A DNA stretch of 35,454 nucleotides, from contig JACOTA010000073.1 in NCBI GenBank assembly GCA_016178585.1, forward strand, positions 1 through 35,454, given 5' to 3'. The translations under genes were made by a program, and so were the position numbers. This document shows, piece after piece, positions 15,714-22,019 of the stretch. The notes under the pieces were generated by a model, which saw nothing but the letters and a program-made list of their open reading frames with translations, had not been told where the DNA came from and did no database searches. This DNA comes from Nitrospirota bacterium. Lineage in GTDB: Bacteria > Nitrospirota > Nitrospiria > JACQBW01. Every line of letters begins with the position of its first letter. The first letter of the stretch is position 1.

Positions 15714-15771
15714 CCGCCTTCGGGCGCTCATAAAGCCCTTTGGGCTTAAAGAGCGCTGGGACCGAAGGCGG
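15714..15771. repeat. 58-nt nested hairpin
   Basis: Three nested stems share one axis: CCGCCTTCGG (15714-15723) with CCGAAGGCGG (15762-15771), GCGCTC (15724-15729) with GAGCGC (15751-15756), and AAGCCC (15733-15738) with GGGCTT (15742-15747) around a TTT loop. Small internal loops (ATA/AAA, TGGGA) separate them. This could be a structured RNA or a cruciform-forming repeat end. Only GGTTTT follows, too weak for a standard terminator. Confidence 0.6.
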
Positions 15772-16366
15772 GGTTTTCCGCAAATAGAATTCCCTTTTTA
15801 ACATCACAAAGATAGAAGCGGGGTTTTTCTCTCACCCAACGCAATGGTTTTGCCGGTTTGGTACCACATTCTGTAATACAGAAGAGCGGATTTGAGGGTG
15901 ATTGAATTGTTTTCTCAAATATTTTTTGTAACACATTTTGTGTTACCGGTACGAATTTTTTAAAGTCCTTATCAACAGCCGGACAAATAAAAAAATGAAA
16001 TATTTCCTGTAATCGTGGATGAGCTCAAATTTAAATTGCATGTACCTTTCAATCGGCAATTCTTAGGCCATCCCAGTTTGACGGTTTAGAATCTGTAAAA
16101 TACCCTTAACATTTGAAAGCGCTAATTAATTTTCTCTCGGCACTAAAAGGAAGAAGGTCAATAAAGGTTAAGGAGACAATTGACAAGAAATGACTTGGTG
16201 GTAAATTTATATTCAACGAGAGACTTGGTGATAAAGAAAAGTTAATACGAAAACAAGGTTTTTGGGATTAAATGTTTTTAGGGTAATAAAAATATATTAA
16301 TTGGCAGGCTAATTTAAAAAATAACTTCTGGAAATTAGTAAACCCATATGGGCGCAGGCTGACATT
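15772..16366. other. Degraded AT-rich spacer with palindrome and tandem motif
   Basis: There is no convincing gene. A minus-strand frame (15746-15934, 62 codons, GTG start) has no recognisable domain and its start lies inside a palindrome. That palindrome is GTAACACA-TTT-TGTGTTAC (15928-15946), a possible operator. Closer to the next gene, GACTTGGTGGTAAA (16192-16205) is repeated as GACTTGGTGATAAA (16222-16235), 30 bp apart, and could be binding sites upstream of the methyltransferase pair. Confidence 0.45.
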
Positions 16367-17023
16367 ATGCGATACAAGGTAAAGGGCTTGGAAATTTGTT
16401 CGGAGAATGCGGCTAAGTCTATGGCACAGGCTTCAGCCGCTCTTACCAATTGGATTCTCACAAGACCTCCCGTTCGTCGCGCGCTGGACTACGGATGTGG
16501 CAAACTTCGATATGCACCGTACCTTGCGCGCCAGTGCTCCCAATTGGGACTGGTTGATTCAAATGTACAACTTGATCGCTCTCAGGTCATCGCTGGCCGC
16601 CGCACCACAGTCAAACGGTATGCCCAGAGACACTGGCCCTCTTGCAGAATTTACGCGATAGAGGAATTTTGGCATGGGATTGAGGAAAAGTACGATTTCG
16701 TACTTTGTTCAAACGTATTGTCTGCGATCCCTTCATACCACCTTCGGAACCGATCGCTTAAAGCCATCATGTCCTGCTTACGTCAGAAAGGAGAATGTCT
16801 TTTTGTGAATCAGTACACGAACTCGGAGTTTCACAAAGCGCGAAACCGTCCCGAAGCAATAGATCACCTCGATGGCTGGATTCTCGCGTCTCAAAAGAGT
16901 GCCAGCTACTATGGGATTTTGGACCGTGCGAAGACCATACGGATCCTTCGTGCAATCGGTTTCCGAATTCTTGAGGCATGGATAGACGGACAGTCTGCTT
17001 TCGTTTTGGTTGGATGTGGTTGA
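16367..17023 (+). CDS. Class I SAM-dependent methyltransferase, island cargo
   Basis: A 218-residue Rossmann-fold methyltransferase. Motif I is RRALDYGCGKLRYAPYL (residues 38-53, D41-x-G43-x-G45), D64 (LGLVDSN) is a candidate for the acidic residue that binds the SAM ribose, and motif IV is YDFVLCSNVLSAIP (109-122). LKAIMSCLRQKGECLFVNQY follows, and the C-terminus is ILRAIGFRILEAWIDGQSAFVLVG. The lack of NPPY or DPPY argues against an adenine or N4-cytosine DNA methyltransferase; the layout is of the small-molecule or lipid/RNA type. It has no ribosome site close to the ATG. Its stop and the next start are separated by 3 bases, so it forms a unit with the membrane protein. The substrate is unknown. 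Confidence 0.75.
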   Translation: MRYKVKGLEICSENAAKSMAQASAALTNWILTRPPVRRALDYGCGKLRYAPYLARQCSQLGLVDSNVQLDRSQVIAGRRTTVKRYAQRHWPSCRIYAIEEFWHGIEEKYDFVLCSNVLSAIPSYHLRNRSLKAIMSCLRQKGECLFVNQYTNSEFHKARNRPEAIDHLDGWILASQKSASYYGILDRAKTIRILRAIGFRILEAWIDGQSAFVLVGCG

Positions 17024-17026
17024 ATA

Positions 17027-17773
17027 ATGAAGCTCATCGGCCAGTCCGAAAGTTATTCTGAAATTCTTGAAAGAGTCTTCGTTACCACTCTCGCGGTTGG
17101 TTTTTTTTGCACCATTTTGCTGGCTAATGCTGATTCCACCTTTCACGACCTCCTGGAAACCATTTCAACCAAGGTAGATTTTGGTCCTCTAAAGGATATT
17201 AAGGTGCTGTATGTTGTGGTCCCCCTTGTTCTTGCCGGTATATCCCGCCTTATCCTTCTACACGATAAGATTTCAAATATTCTTGGGCTTCGTAAAAGAT
17301 TTGATACGAATCATATCCTTTTCCCCATGGCGGATCAAAGTGGGTACACACTAACGGACGCCTTCAAACAACGGTTGACCGCAAATCGTAAAGAAGCGAT
17401 GAGTGATATTTTCTATCGATATGCCAGCTTTATCAATCCTGTCATCGACCGTCAACTCGTCCGCACTGCGGCCGACAATTGGGGCTGGCTCTGGTCAGCA
17501 GTCGAAGCCAGCTTCGTTTGCCTTGTGACACTAAGTATTCTTACGCTACTGGAAATATGGAGTTACGCTATGATGCTCGGAGGATCCATTTGTATACTAA
17601 TAGGTTTTATCTTCTTCCAGTGGTTCCAGTGTCGGAAGGGTGCTGTGCGCCAGGTGAGAGTAATCATGGAAGATTCTGACCGCAAGCAAGCTATTCACAG
17701 CTATTTTACTAAATTTGCCGCTTCTGTTACTCTAGACAAACCTGAATCCCCCGGACCGCTGTCCAAAAGGTGA
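17027..17773 (+). CDS. Four-TM membrane protein coupled to the methyltransferase
   Basis: A 248-residue protein I do not recognise. Hydrophobic segments lie at about 16-34, 57-78, 156-176 and 180-200. They enclose a soluble loop of about 75 residues (80-155) with RYASFINPVIDRQLVRTAAD, and a soluble charged tail (201-248). The odd Trp-rich NWGWLWSAVEASF begins the third helix. The start ATG is 3 bases after the methyltransferase stop (TGAATAATG), implying coupled translation. Paired enzyme and small multi-TM protein genes on islands are often defence or toxin units; that reading is inference only. Confidence 0.65.
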   Translation: MKLIGQSESYSEILERVFVTTLAVGFFCTILLANADSTFHDLLETISTKVDFGPLKDIKVLYVVVPLVLAGISRLILLHDKISNILGLRKRFDTNHILFPMADQSGYTLTDAFKQRLTANRKEAMSDIFYRYASFINPVIDRQLVRTAADNWGWLWSAVEASFVCLVTLSILTLLEIWSYAMMLGGSICILIGFIFFQWFQCRKGAVRQVRVIMEDSDRKQAIHSYFTKFAASVTLDKPESPGPLSKR

Positions 17774-18058
17774 TCTTCCCCCGAAAAAAATGAAGGAGTC
17801 CCCACAAAATAGCATTCTTCCCTCTTTTCTTTTTGCCCTTGTTCCCAATATGTTTTCTGACCTTAACAAAATAGACATCATTAATTTGAAGTAATAACTT
17901 TACTTAATGGGGGTCGAATCTTTATTCTTTAAAAATAAATTATTTCTCAGAGCACAGAGGCGGTAGTTATGCCGCCGCAAAAGCGGAAATATTTTTGTGA
18001 CCACCACAAATAACCCTACTTCTTGATATTTTGTAAATGCTCGGGAGAAGAAGATTAG
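17774..18058. other. Intergenic region before the HNH gene
   Basis: AT-rich noncoding DNA with one short hairpin, GGCGG-TAGTTATG-CCGCC (about 17960-17977). The HNH gene ribosome site GGGAGAAG lies near its end. No further gene is seen. Confidence 0.4.
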
Positions 18059-19138
18059 ATGAGTGAGACTGTAATAAAACAAGCGGACGGTTCTTATGTC
18101 GACGACACAGGTAAAGTTATTTATTTCTCAACTGAGCGTTTCATCAACGAAATAGCCTTAGGGCAAAACTGCTTTATCTGCGGAGCCCATCCGGGCTCAA
18201 AAGCTTTCAATGATGAACATATTCTTTCTGACTGGATACTCAGGAAGTACAGCCTTGTAAATCGCAAAATAACACTTCCAAATGGCACTCAATTTAAATA
18301 CGGATCGTACCGCATCCCATGTTGTAAAGAATGCAACTCAAATATGGGAGATATTTTTGAAAACAAAATTAGCCCTGCAAGTGTCGATTTAAAGTCTTTC
18401 TCTCAACTGGTGAATAGCCATGGTAGCCAATATATTTTTTGCTGGTTATCTTTAATTTTTATAAAGACTCACTTAAAGGATGCAATTCTTCCTTTAGAAC
18501 AAGATCGCAGAAAAGGTACGGCCAATATCGGGGAGAGCTTTTATGCTTACGAAACTCTTCATCACATTCATTGCATATCTCGAAGTTTTTACACCGATGC
18601 CAATTGGGAAAATTGGGTGCTTGGCTCCTTATTGATCGGTCCCGCAAAAATTATGGACGGAGTAGAATCATTTGATTTTGCAGACGACTACAACGCAAAA
18701 TCTGTAATGCTTCGATTGAGTGATTTCTTTATTATTGCAGTATTTGATGATGCTGGTGCGGTCTTTACAAAAATCAATGAAACTTTCATTTCAAAAATAA
18801 ATGACGGTTTAACAGCTCTGCAAATACGAGAGCTATTTGCACGCTTCTGCTATCACTCTATAGCTTTAACTGAAAAGCCAAAGTTTTCATCTTCTTTTGA
18901 AGATGGGAAATACTTAATTACTGCATCACTTCCGGGCGACAAACCCGTTTTTAAGAATTTGGGGGCCGATTTTTTTGGAAAAACAATGTATCACCACTGT
19001 AAGAAGGTTCTTGATTTTCTCGACGGTTTTTCTGATTCAGAAAAAGAGAAAATTCTAAGTGGAAATGCCACTTATCTTCTCGATGAAAATGGAAACTTCA
19101 AAACCGATTCGATGATTTACAAACCCAAGATCTCATAG
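18059..19138 (+). CDS. HNH-type nuclease-like protein, island cargo
   Basis: A 359-residue protein with an HNH/treble-clef arrangement in its first 100 residues: C38-x2-C41 (CFICGAHPG), H54 in NDEHILSDWIL, then C89-x2-C92-N93 (CCKECNSNMGDIFE). These are the zinc-binding cysteines, the general-base histidine and the Asn of CxxC-EHI-CxxCN endonucleases. The remaining ~250 residues have no domain I recognise and presumably sense or bind something. No methyltransferase of the DNA type is beside it, so it is not an ordinary restriction pair. The ATG follows GGGAGAAG. Strand and position suggest an independent cargo gene. Confidence 0.75.
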   Translation: MSETVIKQADGSYVDDTGKVIYFSTERFINEIALGQNCFICGAHPGSKAFNDEHILSDWILRKYSLVNRKITLPNGTQFKYGSYRIPCCKECNSNMGDIFENKISPASVDLKSFSQLVNSHGSQYIFCWLSLIFIKTHLKDAILPLEQDRRKGTANIGESFYAYETLHHIHCISRSFYTDANWENWVLGSLLIGPAKIMDGVESFDFADDYNAKSVMLRLSDFFIIAVFDDAGAVFTKINETFISKINDGLTALQIRELFARFCYHSIALTEKPKFSSSFEDGKYLITASLPGDKPVFKNLGADFFGKTMYHHCKKVLDFLDGFSDSEKEKILSGNATYLLDENGNFKTDSMIYKPKIS

Positions 19139-19267
19139 TACTGAAGCGAGAGCTCCGAATGAACTGATGGGACTGACATGAAAAGTAGTATAGGTGCGGA
19201 TTAATTTTTTATTCCTCACGTTTTTGGTTTTCAAATCTTACGGAATCATAGATTCAAGCAACATTCG

Positions 19268-19444
19268 CTATTCCTCCTCGTGGCCAGCAAAGAACTCCTT
19301 GAATGCCTGATCATCTTCCAAAGCGATGATTTGATCAATTTTTTTATCACCATAAACCAGATAAAGATTATAACTGTATATTTCATGAGTGAGAGTTACA
19401 TAAGACTGGTCGTTTTCCCAGATAATTGTGGAATTGGGGTTCAT
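19268..19444 (-). CDS. Small hypothetical protein, 58 residues
   Basis: Minus-strand frame MNPNSTIIWENDQSYVTLTH ... IYSYNLYLVYGDKKIDQIIA and ending in FKEFFAGHEEE. The composition is protein-like, rich in aromatic and acidic residues. A stop lies three codons before the ATG, so this is the only start; the ribosome site is weak. I know no family. It is the last gene before the right arm site and converges on the HNH gene, which is where some islands keep an excisionase, but it is not basic and shows no helix-turn-helix. Confidence 0.5.
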   Translation of the reverse strand: MNPNSTIIWENDQSYVTLTHEIYSYNLYLVYGDKKIDQIIALEDDQAFKEFFAGHEEE

Positions 19445-19498
19445 AAATCCGAGTCACCGCCGTTATATTCTGCAAAATGGCGTGATTTTGGCCCGTGG

Positions 19499-19518
19499 GT
19501 CTACATGGCGTTTACATG
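19499..19518 (+). promoter_or_regulatory. Candidate integrase arm site, right end
   Basis: GTCTACATGGCGTTTACATG matches the left-end 20-mer at 19 of 20 positions and keeps the 11-bp spacing of its two nonamers. It lies 61 bp inside the right att repeat. Having the same motif at both ends beside att sites is the main reason to read it as an integrase arm site. Confidence 0.65.
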
Positions 19519-19579
19519 AAGGAAATAGAAATATCTGGCGATAAAGACGATATGATTTAACTACTTGTTTTATTTGATA

Positions 19580-19630
19580 AAAATTGATAGCGGCGGACGG
19601 GATCGAACCGCCGACCCAGTGATTATGATT
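19580..19630 (-). repeat. attR: 51-bp direct repeat within intact tRNA-Met
   Basis: Identical to 12935-12985. It starts 8 bases past the tRNA 3' end and reaches the last base of the 5' anticodon stem. This copy, presumably brought by the island, completes the tRNA gene. Confidence 0.93.
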
Positions 19631-19660
19631 CACTTGCTCTACCGACTGAGCTACGCCGCC
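19588..19660 (-). tRNA. tRNA-Met (CAT), elongator type
   Basis: The 73-nt gene folds fully: acceptor GGCGGCG/CGCCGCT (with a G-U first pair), D stem GCTC/GAGC, anticodon stem AGTGA/TCACT with loop ATCATAA (anticodon CAT), and T stem GGCGG/CCGTC with TTCGATC loop. The discriminator is A and CCA is not encoded. The anticodon stem lacks the GGG/CCC of initiator tRNA, and the variable region GGGTC resembles elongator tRNA-Met. A tRNA-Ile with lysidine-modified CAT cannot be fully excluded. A promoter is upstream at 19687-19715. Confidence 0.93.
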
Positions 19661-19686
19661 CTTAAGGATGATGCAAAGGAGCTTGA

Positions 19687-19715
19687 TTTTAAACGTTCCA
19701 GTTTGGTTTTGTCAA
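19687..19715 (-). promoter_or_regulatory. Promoter of tRNA-Met
   Basis: On the minus strand, TTGACA (19715-19710) and TTAAAA (19692-19687) are spaced by 17 bases. The start point would be about 20 bases before the mature tRNA 5' end. It lies outside the island, so integration leaves tRNA transcription unchanged. Confidence 0.65.
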
Positions 19716-19811
19716 TGCCTTAAATGCCCTTGCCCGCCCCCGGTTTTTTAAAATAGCCGTTTTTTCAGGCCAGGGGAGGGAGTTTCCGTTTTTTCATCTT
19801 GATCTGTAAAA

Positions 19812-19833
19812 TTTACACCGATTTTACACCCAT
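19812..19833 (+). promoter_or_regulatory. Candidate Pho box 1
   Basis: Two direct 11-mers, TTTACACCGAT and TTTACACCCAT, sit head to tail. The 11-bp period and TTTACA-N5-TTTACA form resemble PhoB/PhoP sites. It precedes the broken transposase gene. Confidence 0.55.
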
Positions 19834-19919
19834 AAGATTATTTTGAAATAAAGCGAGCGTAAATTCCTTTCATGATGATTTAGCTTTACGGTAGGAAAAT
19901 AAAATAAGGAGAAGAATCG

Positions 19920-20160
19920 ATGGAAGTTGAAAAAGATCTTCTTAAAATCAGATTGGATTTACTCAATCTGGCGAAAGAGATCAAGAATGTTTCAGAAGCG
20001 TGCCGCATCATGGGAATTTCGCGCCAGCATTATTATAGTCTCTTTAAGGCCTATCAGGAAAAAGGTTTGAGGGACTAAAAGAGAAGAATCGTCGAAAGCC
20101 TAATTTAAAAAACCGTGTCGCTCCAAGAATTGAAGAACGAGTGATTTCAAGTTTTTTTGA
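19920..20160 (+). pseudogene. IS481-like transposase N-terminal remnant, frameshifted
   Basis: The first frame, from ATG 19920 to TAA 20078, encodes 52 residues with a helix-turn-helix (LLNLAKEIKNVSEACRIMGI and SRQHYYSLFKAYQEKG). A -1 shift near 20072 continues the family sequence (GLKEKNRRKPNLKNRVAPRI and EERVIS) to about 20160. This matches the start of IS481-type transposases; the DDE catalytic core is absent. A good ribosome site (AAGGAGAA) precedes the ATG, so the short HTH peptide could still be made. Pho-box-like repeats lie on both sides. Confidence 0.75.
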
Positions 20161-20161
20161 T

Positions 20162-20183
20162 TTTACACCGAATTTACAGCTTA
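20162..20183 (+). promoter_or_regulatory. Candidate Pho box 2
   Basis: TTTACA at 20162 and again at 20173 (11-bp period), as TTTACACCGAA then TTTACAGCTTA. A CAATAA that may serve as -10 lies about 10 bases downstream. It precedes the TPR gene at 20262. Confidence 0.55.
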
Positions 20184-20261
20184 TTGACGCATTCAATAAA
20201 AAGAATAGGTATTATTGGAGGCAGACTATAAAATATAAAAAAATAAAAGGAGAACAAAGAC

Positions 20262-20744
20262 GTGAAAGCAGCCATTTATGAAAAGAGTGAGAAGTCGAAT
20301 ATGAACCCTGCCGGCCGGGCGGAACACCTGAGTAATCTCGGGAGGATTTATTTTTCAATGGAAATCTATGATAAAGCGGAGTCTTTTTATCTGGAAGCCC
20401 TTGAATTGCTTAGAGAGTCTCTGGAGAAGAATCATCCGAACATCGGAGTGACTTTAAATAACCTTGGTGGTTTATATTATCTTCAAGGACACTCTGACCG
20501 GGCCGCGGCTCTTTATGAACAGGCCATTGCAATTTATGAAAAAACCCTTGAACTTGACCATCCCTACCTGGCGATTTTGCTTAACAACCTTGCCGAAGTG
20601 TATAAGGTTCGGGGTCGGTACAGGGAAGCGCAGGTTCTTTACAATAGGGCCCTGACTATTCTGGAGAAAATTGCCGGGGAGGAGAACCCATATATCGAAA
20701 TGACACTACCCGCCCGGCTGAATGTGTTCCCTTCGATGATCTAA
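20262..20744 (+). CDS. Short TPR protein (kinesin light chain-type repeats)
   Basis: A 160-residue protein made almost entirely of TPR repeats of about 42 residues (RAEHLSNLGRIYFSMEIYDK, GVTLNNLGGLYYLQGHSDRA, AILLNNLAEVYKVRGRYREA). TPRs are protein-interaction scaffolds. It has no signal peptide or membrane segment. The GTG start is supported by AAAAGGAGAA 8 bases upstream. The end (IEMTLPARLNVFPSMI) leaves the repeat pattern abruptly, so the gene may be a shortened form of a longer TPR protein. The Pho-box-like repeat upstream and the porin/pstS genes downstream suggest phosphate-dependent expression; its role is unknown. Confidence 0.75.
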   Translation: MKAAIYEKSEKSNMNPAGRAEHLSNLGRIYFSMEIYDKAESFYLEALELLRESLEKNHPNIGVTLNNLGGLYYLQGHSDRAAALYEQAIAIYEKTLELDHPYLAILLNNLAEVYKVRGRYREAQVLYNRALTILEKIAGEENPYIEMTLPARLNVFPSMI

Positions 20745-20756
20745 AATGAGAGCTAA

Positions 20757-20778
20757 TTTACACGGATTTTACAACCCT
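20757..20778 (+). promoter_or_regulatory. Candidate Pho box 3 (porin-pstS promoter)
   Basis: TTTACACGGAT followed by TTTACAACCCT, an 11-bp direct repeat. TTTAAT (20790-20795) lies 11 bases downstream in the position of a -10 element for a PhoB-dependent promoter. The porin ATG is at 20898. Confidence 0.6.
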
Positions 20779-20897
20779 GAGATCAGGCGTTTAATTTACA
20801 AGTCTATATTACCGGGAATTAAAATTTATTCACTCAAAATCTCTGTTACTTTGTGGCAGATTGTTTATCATTAACAAATTATTATTCAGGAGGTTAA

Positions 20898-21974
20898 ATG
20901 AAAGGTTCATTCTTTAAATATTTTTTTGTTTTTGTGATGGTCTATGTATCCCAATTTATGATGGCTCCTCAGGTAAAAGCGATTGAGCTCGATAAGGGGT
21001 TAAGCATTGAAGGAACCGGTTTTGTTGATTTCACCGCGGTTTCGGGAGATTCCTATAAGAGCGGAACCTATGGTAGTAAGATAATTACTCCTACACAGGC
21101 AGATGGTAAAGTTGGCACAGACAATGGTTTCCATTTTACCCGTGCTTACATTACAGCAAAACAAAAGATAAATGACGATTTGATGGTACGGTTTACCTAT
21201 GACGAAAAAGACGGTTACACTGGAAGGGCGTTTGTAAAATATGTTTACGGTGATTACAGCTATATGCCGGGACAAAAAGTGAGATTTGGTCTCGGACATA
21301 CCCCCTGGATCGATTTTGAAGAAGGATTGTATCCTTATCGCTTTTTAGGACAAGTCTTCAGCGACTTTCAAGGAGCTCAGTCTTCGTCCGATACTGGAGT
21401 GAGCCTGATCGGATCTTTCATGGATAAAATGCTCGATTATCATATTGGCGTATACGAAGGTGAAGGTTATTCAAGCACCACGCCAGATGGGCAGGGTTTT
21501 GCCTATGCAGGGAGAGTCTCTTTCAATATGGAAGGATTGACAGTCGCTGTTTTTGATTGGATGGAGACCAAGAGAAATGGAACCGCTGACTATAATCCTA
21601 GCCGGTTGATCGGTATGGTGACTTACGGAACGCCGATGTTTAGAGTCGCAGGCCAATATTTAGCCGCGGATGACAACAAAACGACCGCAAACGCCAACCC
21701 TAAATTCAACAAAGGAAACGGATATAGCGTCTGGGCCTATACCCGGATTCCTGGAATGGATGTTCTTCGGGTGATGGCAAGATATGACTCCATGAAACCG
21801 GATACTGATGTGGATTTAAATTCAAATACTCTGGCAAGAATTGCGGTCAGTTATGATTTAAGCAAATCGGTCGTCATTGCTCTGGATGAAACGATTAAAA
21901 CTACAAAAGTCGACAATACCGGTGGCAGCACGACCGATAATTTATTGGGGATCAAAGCTCAAGTGGCGTTTTAA
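20898..21974 (+). CDS. Outer-membrane porin, probably phosphate-related
   Basis: A 358-residue protein with a signal peptide (residues 1-28, ending APQVKA) and a body of alternating aromatic/polar beta strands (FHFTRAYITAKQKINDDLMV, RFTYDEKDGYTGRAFVKYVY, VRFGLGHTPWIDFEEGLYPY). It ends in a strand closing with Phe (LLGIKAQVAF), the signal used by the Bam complex. It has no domain other than the barrel. The pstS gene follows after 45 bases on the same strand, and a Pho-box-like repeat precedes it, so phosphate or polyphosphate uptake is likely, by analogy with OprO/OprP and PhoE; the substrate is inferred from context only. Confidence 0.85.
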   Translation: MKGSFFKYFFVFVMVYVSQFMMAPQVKAIELDKGLSIEGTGFVDFTAVSGDSYKSGTYGSKIITPTQADGKVGTDNGFHFTRAYITAKQKINDDLMVRFTYDEKDGYTGRAFVKYVYGDYSYMPGQKVRFGLGHTPWIDFEEGLYPYRFLGQVFSDFQGAQSSSDTGVSLIGSFMDKMLDYHIGVYEGEGYSSTTPDGQGFAYAGRVSFNMEGLTVAVFDWMETKRNGTADYNPSRLIGMVTYGTPMFRVAGQYLAADDNKTTANANPKFNKGNGYSVWAYTRIPGMDVLRVMARYDSMKPDTDVDLNSNTLARIAVSYDLSKSVVIALDETIKTTKVDNTGGSTTDNLLGIKAQVAF

Positions 21975-22019
21975 CCTGAGTTAATCATTCAGATAGTAAA
22001 CAAAAAAAGAAAGGTTGAT

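Larger units (their letters stand above)
12986..19579. mobile_element. 6.6-kb genomic island integrated in tRNA-Met
   Basis: The element lies between perfect 51-bp repeats (12935-12985 and 19580-19630); one repeat plus the interior is 6,645 bp. It carries a P4-type integrase beside one end, a VapBC pair, a degraded region, a methyltransferase/membrane-protein pair, an HNH-type nuclease and a small orphan gene. Candidate integrase arm sites lie at both ends. I see no replication, conjugation, capsid or excisionase gene, so it is probably a satellite-like or cargo-only island. The integrase is near the displaced tRNA fragment, not beside the intact tRNA. Confidence 0.9.

Noticed and set aside
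15532-15807. 91-codon minus-strand frame
   Set aside because: It translates the dispersed repeat and the 58-nt hairpin; no protein domain.
16367-17023. DNA methyltransferase of a restriction-modification system
   Set aside because: No NPPY/DPPY or cytosine PC motif, no target-recognition domain, and the HNH gene is about 1 kb away with separate signals.
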